From Hydrogenophaga sp. (GTDB lineage: Bacteria; Pseudomonadota; Gammaproteobacteria; Burkholderiales; Burkholderiaceae_C): a DNA stretch of 64,000 nt. The DNA lies in the NCBI RefSeq assembly GCF_026125825.1, contig NZ_JAHCKK010000004.1, forward strand, positions 49,627-113,626. The letters are read 5' to 3'. This document shows, piece by piece, positions 17,612 through 27,039 of the stretch (its first letter is position 1; every line of letters begins with the position of its first letter). Made by a program: the position numbers and the translations under genes. The notes under the pieces are model-generated. The model did no database searches. It saw only the letters and a program-made list of their open reading frames with translations, and was not told where the DNA came from.

Positions 17612-18924
17612 GTGCGGTCCTGGATACCGAGATGCCTTCGGTGCGGCCGGATGGGTTGGAGCCGATCGAAACCGCCAGCGTCGATGAGCTTCGTGCCTTG
17701 CAACTGGAGCGGCTGAAGAAGTCGTTGCGCCATGCCTACGACCACATGGAGCCCTACCGCCTCAAGTGCGAGGCACTGGGTGTGCACCCCGACGACCTTC
17801 ACCAACTGAGCGATCTGTCGAAGTTCCCGTTCACCACCAAGCAGGACTTCCGGGAGCACTACCCGTTTGGCATGTTCGCGGTGCCCATGGATCGTGTCTC
17901 GCGCATCCATGCTTCCAGCGGGACCACCGGCAAGCCGGTGGTGGTGGGCTACACCGCACGCGACATCGACACCTGGGCGAATCTGGTGGCGAGAACCTTG
18001 CGCGCGGCGGGCGCGCGCCGCGGTGACAAGGTGCATGTGGCCTATGGCTACGGCCTCTTCACCGGCGGCCTCGGGTCGCACTACGGCGCCGAGCGGCTGG
18101 GGTGCACGGTCATCCCGATGTCGGGGGGGCAGACCGAGAAGCAGGTCCAGATGATCTGCGACTTCGATCCGGACCTGATCATGGTCACGCCGTCCTATCT
18201 TCTGAACATTGCCGACGCCATGGAGCGCAAGGGCATTGACCCCGCAACACTGTCGCTGCGCGCGGCCGTGGTAGGCGCAGAGCCGTGGACGGAATCCATG
18301 CGCCAGGAGATCAACCGCCGGATGGACCTGCGCGCGCTCGACACCTATGGCCTGTCGGAAATCATCGGTCCGGGTGTCGCGCAGGAGTGCATCGAAACGG
18401 AGGATGGGCCGACGCTCTGGGAAGACCACTTCTACCCCGAAGTCATCGACCCCGAAACCGGTGAGGTGCTGCCCGAAGGCGCCGAAGGGGAGCTGGTGCT
18501 GACCTGCCTCACCAAGGAAGCCCTGCCGACGATGCGCTACCGCACGCGCGATCTCACGCGCCTGCTGCCCGGCACCGCCCGGACCATGCGCCGCCTGGGC
18601 AAGGTGATGGCGCGCTCCGACGACATGCTGATCATTCGCGGCGTCAACGTCTTCCCCTCGCAGATCGAGGAGCAACTGCTGATGGTGCCCCAGCTGGCGC
18701 CGCACTTCCTGATCGAGGTGACGCGGCAAGGCTCCCTGGACCAGGTCAAGGTCCGGGTCGAGCCGCGCGCGCCGGGTGACGCTGCGTCGGCCGGTGCCCA
18801 ATTGGCTGGTCTGGTCAAGACCTTCATCGGCATCTCGATCCAGGTCGAGGTGCTCGAACCTGGGCAGGTGCCGCGCTCGGAAGGCAAGGCGGTGCGCGTG
18901 GTCGATCGCCGTCCCAAGGTTTGA
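17608..18924 (+). CDS. Phenylacetate-CoA ligase-like AMP-forming ligase
   Basis: 438 aa, the normal PaaK length. Adenylation motif SSGTTGKPVVVGYT at residues 103-116; TYGLSEIIGPGV and MRYRTRDLTRLLPG are the later PaaK-type motifs; RSDDMLIIRGVNVFPSQIE is the hinge region. It activates a carboxylic acid to its CoA thioester at the expense of ATP. The family uses phenylacetate and also other aromatic or cyclic acids, so the substrate cannot be read from sequence. It is coupled to the dehydratase-like gene. Confidence 0.85.
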   Translation: MSAVLDTEMPSVRPDGLEPIETASVDELRALQLERLKKSLRHAYDHMEPYRLKCEALGVHPDDLHQLSDLSKFPFTTKQDFREHYPFGMFAVPMDRVSRIHASSGTTGKPVVVGYTARDIDTWANLVARTLRAAGARRGDKVHVAYGYGLFTGGLGSHYGAERLGCTVIPMSGGQTEKQVQMICDFDPDLIMVTPSYLLNIADAMERKGIDPATLSLRAAVVGAEPWTESMRQEINRRMDLRALDTYGLSEIIGPGVAQECIETEDGPTLWEDHFYPEVIDPETGEVLPEGAEGELVLTCLTKEALPTMRYRTRDLTRLLPGTARTMRRLGKVMARSDDMLIIRGVNVFPSQIEEQLLMVPQLAPHFLIEVTRQGSLDQVKVRVEPRAPGDAASAGAQLAGLVKTFIGISIQVEVLEPGQVPRSEGKAVRVVDRRPKV

Positions 18925-18964
18925 ACCGTTCTTTTCCCTCATACATACAACAAGGAATACCTTC

Positions 18965-20023
18965 ATGAAAATCGAGACGCTGTTGCCACTGGGCAAGGTC
19001 GATCCGGGTTTGCGCCAGCCGGAGAAAGCGCTGGAGATCGCCCAGGTCGCCGCTGATGCCAAGATCGTCGAAGACCTCGGCTACGACGCGCTGATGGTGG
19101 AAGAGACCAAGGTTGATCCTTTCATCGTCATGGCCCTGGCCGCACAGGCGACCACGAAGCTCGGCCTTGGCACGGCCGTGGCCATCGCCTTCCCGCGCAG
19201 CCCGACCGTGACGGCCATGAGCGCCTGGACGCTCTCCAAGCTCTCCGGTGGGCGCTTCACGCTCGGTCTCGGGACCCAGGTCAAGGGCCACATCGAGCGC
19301 CGTTACGGCATGAACTGGTCGGCCGCGGGCCCCTGGATTCGCGAGTACGTGAGCGCCGTGCGCGCCATCTGGGACTGCTGGCAGAACGGCACCGAGCTGG
19401 ACATCAAGGGCGAGCACTACAACATCAACCTGATGGTGCCGCTGTTCAATCCCGGCCCCATCGAGCACCCGCACATTCCGATCCACCTCGCGGCGGTGAA
19501 CACCGTTCTGTGCCAGGTGGCGGGCGAGGTCGCCGACGGCATCCGTCCGCACCCGGTCTGCTCGGCGGAGTACATCGAGAAGGTGATGCTGCCCGCCGTG
19601 CGCGAGGGCGCCGAGAAATCCGGTCGGGATCTCAAGGATTTCAAGGTCTCCATCAAGCCGCTTATTGCCACGGCGGCCGATGAGGAGGCGTTGCAGAAAA
19701 AGATCGTCGATGTGCGCGCGCGCGTGGCCTTCTATGCCTCGACGCCCGCCTACGCGGCCGCCTTCGAGTTCCATGGGCTGTCCGACCTGGCATCCCGCTT
19801 GAAGATCCTCTCCAAAGAGCAGCGCTGGGAAGAGATGCCGGCCTTCATCGACGACGACGTACTCGACCTGTTTGCCACCGTTGGCACCTTCGATGTCATC
19901 GGCAAGAAGCTGGTCGATCGGTACGGCAAGGTGGCCACCAATGCGGAATTCAGCATCCCCATTGCGAACGAGCAAGACATGGAAACGATGCGTGACCTGA
20001 TCCGGAAGATCCATGCCAGCTGA
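18965..20023 (+). CDS. F420-dependent luciferase-like oxidoreductase
   Basis: 352 aa, a single TIM-barrel LLM domain. N-terminal AKIVEDLGYDALMVEETKVDPF and AAQATTKLGLGTAVAIAFPRSP are typical of the F420-binding subgroup found mostly in actinobacteria; LSGGRFTLGLGTQVKGHIERRYG follows. With F420 genes in the same operon, F420 rather than FMN is the likely cofactor (inference). It sits between a CoA ligase and a thiolase, so it may reduce or oxidise a CoA-bound intermediate. ATG at 18965; the stop overlaps the thiolase start by 11 bp. Confidence 0.8.
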   Translation: MKIETLLPLGKVDPGLRQPEKALEIAQVAADAKIVEDLGYDALMVEETKVDPFIVMALAAQATTKLGLGTAVAIAFPRSPTVTAMSAWTLSKLSGGRFTLGLGTQVKGHIERRYGMNWSAAGPWIREYVSAVRAIWDCWQNGTELDIKGEHYNINLMVPLFNPGPIEHPHIPIHLAAVNTVLCQVAGEVADGIRPHPVCSAEYIEKVMLPAVREGAEKSGRDLKDFKVSIKPLIATAADEEALQKKIVDVRARVAFYASTPAYAAAFEFHGLSDLASRLKILSKEQRWEEMPAFIDDDVLDLFATVGTFDVIGKKLVDRYGKVATNAEFSIPIANEQDMETMRDLIRKIHAS

Positions 20024-21221
20024 ATCCGCACTCATCTACGACACCATTCGAACGCCCCGTGGCAAAGGGCGGCGCGATGGTGCGCTGCACGAATTCAAGC
20101 CGGTCAACATCCTGACCGGCTTGCTGCGCACGGTGCGCGAGCGCAACGGCCTGGGGGCCAATGCGGTCGGCGATGTCGTGATGGGGGTCGTGAATCCGCT
20201 CGGCGAACAAGGCAGCGTGGTGGCCAAGACGGCCGCTCAACTGGCCGGACTGGGGCAGGATGTCTGCGGTTTGCAGGTCAACCGCTTTTGTGCCTCGGGG
20301 TTGGAGGCGATCGCCATCGCCGCCGACCGCGCTGTCGCAGGACATCACGACCTGACCATCGCTGGGGGCGTCGAGTCCATGTCGCGGGTCCCCATGGGCA
20401 GCGATGGCGGGCCGTGGCTGGAAGACCCGGAGACCGCCTTCGCAACGCACTTCGTCCCGCAGGGCATTTCGGCGGATCTCATCGCCTCCCTAGGCGGGTA
20501 CTCCCGTCAGCAGGTCGACGCCTACGCGATGCAATCGCACGAAAGGGCCAGCCGGGCCTGGCGCGAGGCGGCCTTCACCTCGATCGTGCCGTTCCACGAC
20601 GCCGTTGGCTTGCCGGTGCTGTCCCGCGACGAGTTGGTGCGCGAGCGCGTCGACCCGTCGGCGATGGCCGGGCTGACCCCTTCCTTTGCCGCTCAGGGTG
20701 CGGTGGGATTCGACGACATCGCGCTGTCGCGGTATCCGAGCTTGCGGCGCGTGGACCACGTTCACACCCCGGGCAACTCGTCGGGCATCGCCGATGGCGC
20801 CAGCGCCGTGCTGATCGGGTCCGCCGAGGCCGGGCGCCGTCATGGTCTGAAACCACGCGCCCGCATCGTGGCGACCGCACTGGCCGGGACGGACCCGACG
20901 CTCATGCTGACGGGGCCGGGTCCCGCGACCCAGAAGCTGCTGCGGCTGACGGGCCTTGCCCCCGAAGACATCGACCTGTACGAAGTCAACGAGGCGTTCG
21001 CGGCGGTTGTCCTTCGCTTCATGGAGGACCTTGGTGTTTCGGACGACCGGGTCAACGTCAATGGCGGCGCCATCGCCATGGGACACCCGCTCGGCGCGAC
21101 CGGCGGCATGCTGCTGGGAACCCTGCTGGACGAACTTGAACGCCGCGACGCGAAGCGCGGCATCGTGACCCTGTGCGCCGGTGGCGGCATGGGCATTGCC
21201 ACCTTGATCGAGCGCATCTGA
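20013..21221 (+). CDS. Acetyl-CoA acyltransferase (thiolase) 1
   Basis: 402 aa. Nucleophile Cys93 in QVNRFCASGLEA; NEAFAAVVLRF and GGAIAMGHPLGATGG carry the His motifs; the second active-site Cys is in TLCAGGGMG. It cleaves 3-ketoacyl-CoA, releasing acetyl- or propionyl-CoA. It resembles the thiolase at 33448 (shared YDxxRTPRGKG start) more than the one at 27040. It overlaps both neighbours. Confidence 0.88.
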   Translation: MPAESALIYDTIRTPRGKGRRDGALHEFKPVNILTGLLRTVRERNGLGANAVGDVVMGVVNPLGEQGSVVAKTAAQLAGLGQDVCGLQVNRFCASGLEAIAIAADRAVAGHHDLTIAGGVESMSRVPMGSDGGPWLEDPETAFATHFVPQGISADLIASLGGYSRQQVDAYAMQSHERASRAWREAAFTSIVPFHDAVGLPVLSRDELVRERVDPSAMAGLTPSFAAQGAVGFDDIALSRYPSLRRVDHVHTPGNSSGIADGASAVLIGSAEAGRRHGLKPRARIVATALAGTDPTLMLTGPGPATQKLLRLTGLAPEDIDLYEVNEAFAAVVLRFMEDLGVSDDRVNVNGGAIAMGHPLGATGGMLLGTLLDELERRDAKRGIVTLCAGGGMGIATLIERI

Positions 21222-22177
21222 TGGACACCTCTACCAAGACCCTTCCCGGTTGGCAATTCAACCGCGACAACGACGGCATTGTGGTCGCCGCCCTGGATCT
21301 TCCCGGGAAGGTGAACATCATGAACGACGACTTCATCGACGCGATGGAATGTCTCCTGTCGGAGCTGGAGGCCTCCCGCGATTACGCAGGGGTGGTGCTG
21401 ACCTCCGCCAAGCCGGTCTTCCTGGCGGGGGGGGATCTCAAGCGCATGGTTCGCTCCGCGCCCGGGCAGGAGTCGGCGCTGTTCGACTACTTTCAACAAC
21501 TCAAGTCCTACCTGCGTCGGCTGGAGCGTTTGAACCGGCCGGTCGTGGCGGCCATCAATGGCTCCGCCCTGGGTGGAGGCTACGAAACCTGTCTGGCCTG
21601 CCACCACCGTATCGCGCTGCGAGAGCCGCGCCTGCGCCTGGGTCTGCCGGAAATCGAGTTCGGCATCCTGGCGGGCGCCGGCGGTGTGGTGCGCCTGACG
21701 CGTCTTCTGGGTTTCGAGCGTGCAACACCCTATCTCACGCAGGGCACGCTGGAGGACGTGATGGGGGCGTTGGAGCATGGCTTGGTGGACGATCTGGCGG
21801 ACGACGCGCAACAGCTGCTGGAGAAATCGAAGGCCTGGATCCGCGCCAACCCCCAGGCACGCCAGCCCTGGGACAAGCCCGACAACGCCACGCCGGCGCA
21901 CCGCTTGTCCGCCAACCAACGCAGGGCGCTGATGCTGGAGCCCGCGCGGCTTTCGCGTCTCATGGCCGGACATCCCGCCGCCTTTGCCGCGCAGCGCAAC
22001 ATGGCGCTGGCCGCCGAGAGCCTGAACATGGATTTCGACGCCGCACTTCGGTACGAAACGCGGGTGCTCATCGAGTTGCTGCGCACCGACCACGCGCGGG
22101 AACGCATGCAGGAGTTCCTTGACCGAAAATCACCCCGGAAGGCGCAGCCCTCCGAGGCCGAACGGAGCGCAGCATGA
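21221..22177 (+). CDS. Enoyl-CoA hydratase/isomerase family protein
   Basis: 318 aa. Crotonase domain with oxyanion-hole region AGGDLKRM and NGSALGGGYETCLACHHRI, followed by LGLPEIEFGILAGAGG. Both catalytic-position glutamates (GGGYE and LPEIE) are present, so hydratase activity is plausible. It resembles the N-terminal half of FadB/FadJ, with an extended helical C-terminus of about 100 residues. Overlaps the fbiC start by 4 bp. Confidence 0.85.
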   Translation: MDTSTKTLPGWQFNRDNDGIVVAALDLPGKVNIMNDDFIDAMECLLSELEASRDYAGVVLTSAKPVFLAGGDLKRMVRSAPGQESALFDYFQQLKSYLRRLERLNRPVVAAINGSALGGGYETCLACHHRIALREPRLRLGLPEIEFGILAGAGGVVRLTRLLGFERATPYLTQGTLEDVMGALEHGLVDDLADDAQQLLEKSKAWIRANPQARQPWDKPDNATPAHRLSANQRRALMLEPARLSRLMAGHPAAFAAQRNMALAAESLNMDFDAALRYETRVLIELLRTDHARERMQEFLDRKSPRKAQPSEAERSAA

Positions 22178-24621
22178 ACACGACCTCGTCCTTTGTGTTT
22201 CCACGACCAAAGGACCGCGAACTGAAACGGGAGCTGTTGCAAGCGGACCTCCCCTCGCTGATGGCGTTGTCGAGAAAGCTGCGCGATGCGCACCACGGAG
22301 ACACGCTGACGTATTCCCGCAAGGTGTTCATTCCGCTCACACAGCTGTGCCGGGACGTGTGCCACTACTGCACCTTCTCCCGACCGCCGAAGGCAGACCG
22401 CCGCGCGTACCTGACGCCGGATGAGGTGCTGTCCATTGCGCGCGGTGGCGACCGGGCCCATTGCAAGGAAGCGCTCTTCACCCTGGGCGACCGCCCCGAA
22501 CACCGATGGGACATCGCGCGGCAGGCATTGGCCGAACTCGGTCATGCCACCACGGTGGACTACCTGCACGCGAGCGCCGCCCTGGTGCTGGAGCAAACGG
22601 GCTTGCTGCCGCACCTGAATGCCGGCGTGCTGACGATCGACGAAATGCGCCGGCTCCGGGAGGTGTCGGTCTCGATGGGGCTCATGCTGGAGAGCGGATC
22701 GCCGCGGCTCATGCAGCCCGGTCTGCCCCACCACGGCTCGCCTGACAAGGACCCGGCGGTGCGGCTGGCCATGATCGATCAGGCCGGCGCGCTGCGCATT
22801 CCCTTCACCAGCGGCATCCTCATCGGTATCGGCGAAACGCGCGAGGAACGCATCGATTCCCTGCTGTCGCTCAACGAGCTGCACCAGCGGCATGGCCATC
22901 TGCAGGAGGTGATCGTGCAGAATTTCCGGGCCAAGCCTGGAACGCCCATGGCCAACGCGCCCGAGCCCGACCTGGAGGAACTGCTGTGGACCTTGTCGGT
23001 GGCCCGCATCGTCTTCGGCCCGCGCATGAACATCCAGGCGCCGCCCAACCTCACGCCGCACGAGTACCAGCGTCTGATCGACGCCGGCATTAACGACTGG
23101 GGCGGCATTTCGCCGGTCACGCGCGACCATGTGAACCCCGAGGCTGCGTGGCCCCAGATCCAGGTGTTGGAGCAGCGCTGCGCTCAGGCGGGCAAGGTGC
23201 TGTCCGAGCGCCTGGCGATTTATCCCGAGTGGGCACGCGACGCCGGCCGCTGGGTCGATGAAAAGCTCGCGCCGCGCGTGCGACAGGCCACGGATTCCAG
23301 AGGTGCTCCGCGCGAGGGGCAGTGGGTCAGCGGTGTCTCGGTGGGGGTGGAGGAAGACTTCGAGTTTCCCCCGGCCGCGCACGTCGCCGGACGCAGCGAC
23401 GATCTGAAAGTCGCGCGCCTGCTGGACCGGTGCTGGGCAGGACACCGCCTGCCGGTGGAGGCCGTGGAAACGCTGTTCAATGCCAGCGGCGCGGCGTTGG
23501 CGCGCGTGCTGCATAGCGCGGACCGGCTTCGGCACGAGGCTGTGGGCTCCGACGTTCGCTACGTCGTGAACCGCAACATCAATTACACCAATGTGTGCAC
23601 ACACAAGTGTGGCTTCTGTGCCTTCTCTAAGGGGAAGGGCGCCGACCATCTTCGTGGAAAGCCCTACAACCTGGACGAGCTGGAAATCCGGCGGCGTGTG
23701 GCAGAGGCCTGGGAGCGTGGTGCCACCGAGGTCTGCATGCAGGGTGGCATCCATCCGGACTACACGGGCGACACCTATCTCGACATCGTGCGCATGGTGA
23801 AGGCCGAGCAAGGCGCCATGCACGTGCACGCCTTCTCGCCGCTGGAGGTGACCCATGGCGCCCAGAGCCTGGGCATGCCGCTGAGAAGCTACCTTCGGTT
23901 GCTGAAGCAGGCGGGTCTTGGCACCTTGCCCGGCACGGCGGCGGAAATCCTGGACGATGGCGTGCGCGCGCTCATTTGCCCTGGCAAGTTGAGCACCACG
24001 CAATGGCTCGACGTGATGCGCGCCGCCCACGCTGAAGGCATCCGAAGCACCTGCACCATCATGTTCGGGCACCTGGAGAGTCCCGTTCATTGGGCGCGGC
24101 ACCTTCTCGCCTTGCGCGACCTGCAACAGGAAACCGGCGGGTTCACCGAGTTCGTCCCCTTGCCCTTCGTGCCCAACGAGGCACCGATGTTCCTGCGCGG
24201 ACAAGCGCGCCGAGGCCCGACCGCGCGCGAGGTGGTGTTGATGCATGCCGTGGCCCGTCTGGTGCTGCATCCGCTGATCCAGAACATCCAGGTCTCGTGG
24301 GTCAAGTTGGGCACCACCGGCGTTCGGGCCTGCCTGGCCGCCGGTGCGAACGACCTGGGCGGCACGCTCATGAACGAGAGCATTTCACGGGCGGCCGGCG
24401 CTTGTCATGGCCAGGAGCTGGGTCCCGCGCAAATGGATGCGTTGATCCGTGACAGCGGACGGGATCCACGCCAGCGCACCACGCTCTACGGTCCGGCGCC
24501 GATCGATCAACGCGCCCGTTCCTATGAAGCGCCGGAGCTGACCCCTTTGGTGCAAACCCCCGTGATTTTTGAAAAGACGCGGCGCGATCGTGCCGCGCGC
24601 ATGCAGGAGACCTCAGAATGA
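22174..24621 (+). CDS. fbiC: FO synthase, fused CofG-CofH (FbiC)
   Basis: An 815-aa bifunctional radical-SAM enzyme making 7,8-didemethyl-8-hydroxy-5-deazariboflavin (Fo) from tyrosine and the flavin precursor. Two radical-SAM cluster motifs are present: C59-x3-C63-x2-C66 (CRDVCHYC, CofG half) and C475-x3-C479-x2-C482 (CTHKCGFC, CofH half). The fused form is the bacterial FbiC architecture, as in mycobacteria; archaea and cyanobacteria have separate CofG and CofH. It is the committed step of F420 synthesis and a strong marker. Coupled to npdG by ATGA. Confidence 0.95.
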   Translation: MNTTSSFVFPRPKDRELKRELLQADLPSLMALSRKLRDAHHGDTLTYSRKVFIPLTQLCRDVCHYCTFSRPPKADRRAYLTPDEVLSIARGGDRAHCKEALFTLGDRPEHRWDIARQALAELGHATTVDYLHASAALVLEQTGLLPHLNAGVLTIDEMRRLREVSVSMGLMLESGSPRLMQPGLPHHGSPDKDPAVRLAMIDQAGALRIPFTSGILIGIGETREERIDSLLSLNELHQRHGHLQEVIVQNFRAKPGTPMANAPEPDLEELLWTLSVARIVFGPRMNIQAPPNLTPHEYQRLIDAGINDWGGISPVTRDHVNPEAAWPQIQVLEQRCAQAGKVLSERLAIYPEWARDAGRWVDEKLAPRVRQATDSRGAPREGQWVSGVSVGVEEDFEFPPAAHVAGRSDDLKVARLLDRCWAGHRLPVEAVETLFNASGAALARVLHSADRLRHEAVGSDVRYVVNRNINYTNVCTHKCGFCAFSKGKGADHLRGKPYNLDELEIRRRVAEAWERGATEVCMQGGIHPDYTGDTYLDIVRMVKAEQGAMHVHAFSPLEVTHGAQSLGMPLRSYLRLLKQAGLGTLPGTAAEILDDGVRALICPGKLSTTQWLDVMRAAHAEGIRSTCTIMFGHLESPVHWARHLLALRDLQQETGGFTEFVPLPFVPNEAPMFLRGQARRGPTAREVVLMHAVARLVLHPLIQNIQVSWVKLGTTGVRACLAAGANDLGGTLMNESISRAAGACHGQELGPAQMDALIRDSGRDPRQRTTLYGPAPIDQRARSYEAPELTPLVQTPVIFEKTRRDRAARMQETSE

Positions 24622-25283
24622 ACCATCCCCTCACCATTGCCGTCCTGGGCGGTACCGGCGCCGAAGGATCTGGGCTCGCCTACCGTTGGTCGCGCGCTGG
24701 CCACGCGGTGGTCATCGGCTCGCGCGACGCCGACAAGGCGCGCGCCAGTGCGGCAGAACTGAACACCCTGGCGGGCGCCAGTGGCATCCAGGGCATGTCG
24801 AACGAGGAGGCTGTGCTGGCGGCGAACATCGCGGTGCTCACCGTTCCCTATGCCGCGCAGCGTCCGACCGTGCTGCCGCTTCGCGAAGCGCTGCGCGGGA
24901 AGATTCTGGTGGATGTCACCGTCCCCTTGAAACCACCCAAGGTCGACCATGTGGCATTGCCGGAAGGCGGTTCCGCTGTCGCCGCCTTGCAGGTCGAACT
25001 GGGGCAGGAAGTGCGCGTCGTGGCGGGCTTTCAGAACGTGTCGGCGCACCACCTCAAGGACCCGACCCACGTAGTGGACTGCGATGTTTTGATCTGCGGG
25101 GATGACCGCGACGCCTGTGACGAGGTGGTAGCGCTCGCCTCGAGTGCGGGGCTGCGAGCCATCCACGCCGGCCCGGTGGCCAATGCCGCGGCGGCCGAGG
25201 CACTCACCTCGCTGCTGATCTTCATCAACAAACGCTACAAGGTCAAAGGCGCCGGCGTGCGCATCACCGGGTTGCCCGAATGA
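24618..25283 (+). CDS. npdG: NADPH:F420 oxidoreductase (Fno)
   Basis: 221 aa. N-terminal Rossmann motif LGGTGAEGSGLAYRWSRAGH, then IGSRDADKARASA, where the Ser-Arg pair fits NADPH binding. It moves hydride between NADPH and F420. Here it would supply F420H2 to the LLM enzyme; no F420-dependent glucose-6-phosphate dehydrogenase is visible in the window. Overlaps both fbiC and cofE. Confidence 0.88.
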   Translation: MNHPLTIAVLGGTGAEGSGLAYRWSRAGHAVVIGSRDADKARASAAELNTLAGASGIQGMSNEEAVLAANIAVLTVPYAAQRPTVLPLREALRGKILVDVTVPLKPPKVDHVALPEGGSAVAALQVELGQEVRVVAGFQNVSAHHLKDPTHVVDCDVLICGDDRDACDEVVALASSAGLRAIHAGPVANAAAAEALTSLLIFINKRYKVKGAGVRITGLPE

Positions 25284-26053
25284 ACGGTTCAGCCAGGCTG
25301 CATCTGGTCGCACCCCAGGGTTTGCCAGAGGTCCGCGAGGGCGACGACCTGGTGGAACTGGTCCTGCACGCCTGCAGGGAGGTCGCCTGGTCCTGGTGTC
25401 CGGGAGACTGTGTGGTGCTGGCTCAGAAGGTGGTGTCCAAGGCCGAAGGGCGGCGTGTGGCGCTGGGCTCGGTGACGCCCTCGCCGCCAGCGCTCGAACT
25501 CGCGGGCACCACCGGAAAGGACCCGCGTCTGCTGGAGCTGGTGCTGCGCGAATCGGTGCGGGTGGTTCGCGCGGTGCGCGGCCTGGTCATCACGCAACAC
25601 CGGCTCGGCCATGTGTTCGCGAACGCCGGTGTTGACCAATCGAATGTGCCTTCCGAAGCGGGCGACGAGTGCGCGCTGCTGTTGCCCCAAGACCCGGACG
25701 CGAGCGCCAGAGCGATCGCCGACGGGTTGCGGGAACGCCTTGGATTCGACGTGTCGGTGCTGATCGTGGACAGTTTCGGCCGGCCGTGGCGCGAGGGCGT
25801 GTGCGGCACCGCCATCGGCGTCTACGGGTTGCCGGCGGTGATCGACCGGCGCGGAAAGACCGACCGGGAGGGGCGACCGCTGCAGGTCACGCTGGTGGCG
25901 CACGCAGACGAGGTGGCCGCGGCCGCCTCGCTGTTGATGGGGCAGGCCGATGAAGGCCGGCCACTGGTGTTGATCCGCGGGCTGCCGTTCGATGGCGAGG
26001 CTGCCGGCATCGGCGCGCTTCACAGAACGTCGGCGCAAGACCTTTTTCGTTGA
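25280..26053 (+). CDS. cofE: F420-0:gamma-glutamyl ligase (CofE)
   Basis: 257 aa, the CofE domain alone. Motifs: VLAQKVVSKAEGR, TQHRLGHVFANAGVDQSNV, and DSFGRPWREGVCGTAIGVYG near residues 157-176. It adds the gamma-linked glutamate tail using GTP. In actinobacterial FbiB a second C-terminal FMN domain reduces dehydro-F420-0; that domain is absent here and no separate copy is seen, which matters for which side chain this organism makes. Confidence 0.9.
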   Translation: MNGSARLHLVAPQGLPEVREGDDLVELVLHACREVAWSWCPGDCVVLAQKVVSKAEGRRVALGSVTPSPPALELAGTTGKDPRLLELVLRESVRVVRAVRGLVITQHRLGHVFANAGVDQSNVPSEAGDECALLLPQDPDASARAIADGLRERLGFDVSVLIVDSFGRPWREGVCGTAIGVYGLPAVIDRRGKTDREGRPLQVTLVAHADEVAAAASLLMGQADEGRPLVLIRGLPFDGEAAGIGALHRTSAQDLFR

Positions 26054-26062
26054 GGTGAAAAG

Positions 26063-27034
26063 ATGATCGTGGTGTTGTCGGGGGGCGTCGGCGGAGCGCG
26101 TCTGTGTGCGGGGCTGGTGCAGGTTCTCACCCCGGAGGAGGTGCTCGTGGTGGTGAACACCGGCGATGATTTCGACCATTGGGGGCTTCGCATCTGCCCG
26201 GATCTGGACACGGTGATGTACACCCTGTCCCGCCGTGTTGATGAATCACAGGGCTGGGGCATTGCCGGAGACACCTGGAATGCGTTGACCTCCATGGGGC
26301 GGCTGGGCGGGGAATCCTGGTTCCGCCTGGGCGACCACGACCTTGCCACGCACCTGAAGCGCACGGCGGGACTGGCGGCTGGCCGGAGCCTGAGTGAAGT
26401 GACGCGCGAACTCTTCCTCGCGCACGGCCTGGCGCACCCGGTGGTTCCCGTCACCGATGCGCCCCACCGGACGCAGGTGCAGACGGACCGGGGCCTTCTG
26501 GATTTTCAAGACTACTTTGTCCGTCAACGCGGCGAGCCGCCGTGTTTGGGCGTGAGCTTTGGCGACGGCGAGCCGCCGGAACCTTCGAAGGCCTTGGCCA
26601 TGGCCATGAAGCGGGACGACATTGAAGCGGTGCTGGTCTGCCCTTCCAATCCCGTGCTGAGCATTCAGCCGCTGCTGGCGGTGCGTGGTGTTCGTGAGTG
26701 GCTGCGCGCGCGGCGCTTTCCGGTGCTGGCGGTCTCCCCTTTCATCGGGGGCACGGCTGTCAAAGGGCCGGCCGCGCGCATCTTTTCCCATCTGGGCCTG
26801 GAGCCGACGGTGACGGGGCTCTGCGACTGGTACGGACCGCTGGTGGACGGCTGGCTGGTGGACCCCCAGGACTTCGGGCTTCCCGTGCCCCCCGGTGTGT
26901 CGCTGAGGTCGCACCACATCCGTCTCGACACCGCCTTGCGCAGGCGCGAGGTGGCCGAGGCGCTGCTCGCCTGGCTGTCCGACATCCGCGCCGGCCATGC
27001 GCCTGTTTCCTTTTCTTCTTCTTTCAAAGGTTGA
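26063..27034 (+). CDS. cofD: CofD phospholactate transferase (F420-0 synthesis)
   Basis: 323 aa from the ATG at 26063 (GAGGTGAAAAG upstream). It joins the activated phospholactate-type side chain to Fo. Motifs: SGGVGGARLCAGL at the N-terminus; VVVNTGDDFDHWGLRICPDLDT with the metal-binding aspartates; VCPSNPVLSIQPLLAV; AVSPFIGGTAVKGPAAR. Full length. Nine bases after cofE. Confidence 0.93.
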   Translation: MIVVLSGGVGGARLCAGLVQVLTPEEVLVVVNTGDDFDHWGLRICPDLDTVMYTLSRRVDESQGWGIAGDTWNALTSMGRLGGESWFRLGDHDLATHLKRTAGLAAGRSLSEVTRELFLAHGLAHPVVPVTDAPHRTQVQTDRGLLDFQDYFVRQRGEPPCLGVSFGDGEPPEPSKALAMAMKRDDIEAVLVCPSNPVLSIQPLLAVRGVREWLRARRFPVLAVSPFIGGTAVKGPAARIFSHLGLEPTVTGLCDWYGPLVDGWLVDPQDFGLPVPPGVSLRSHHIRLDTALRRREVAEALLAWLSDIRAGHAPVSFSSSFKG

Positions 27035-27039
27035 GATTC

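Noticed and set aside
21730-24270. 846-codon open frame on the minus strand
   Set aside because: It is antisense to fbiC, which has both radical-SAM motifs; the antisense product shows no domain and is His/Arg/Gln-rich, as usual for shadows in GC-rich DNA.
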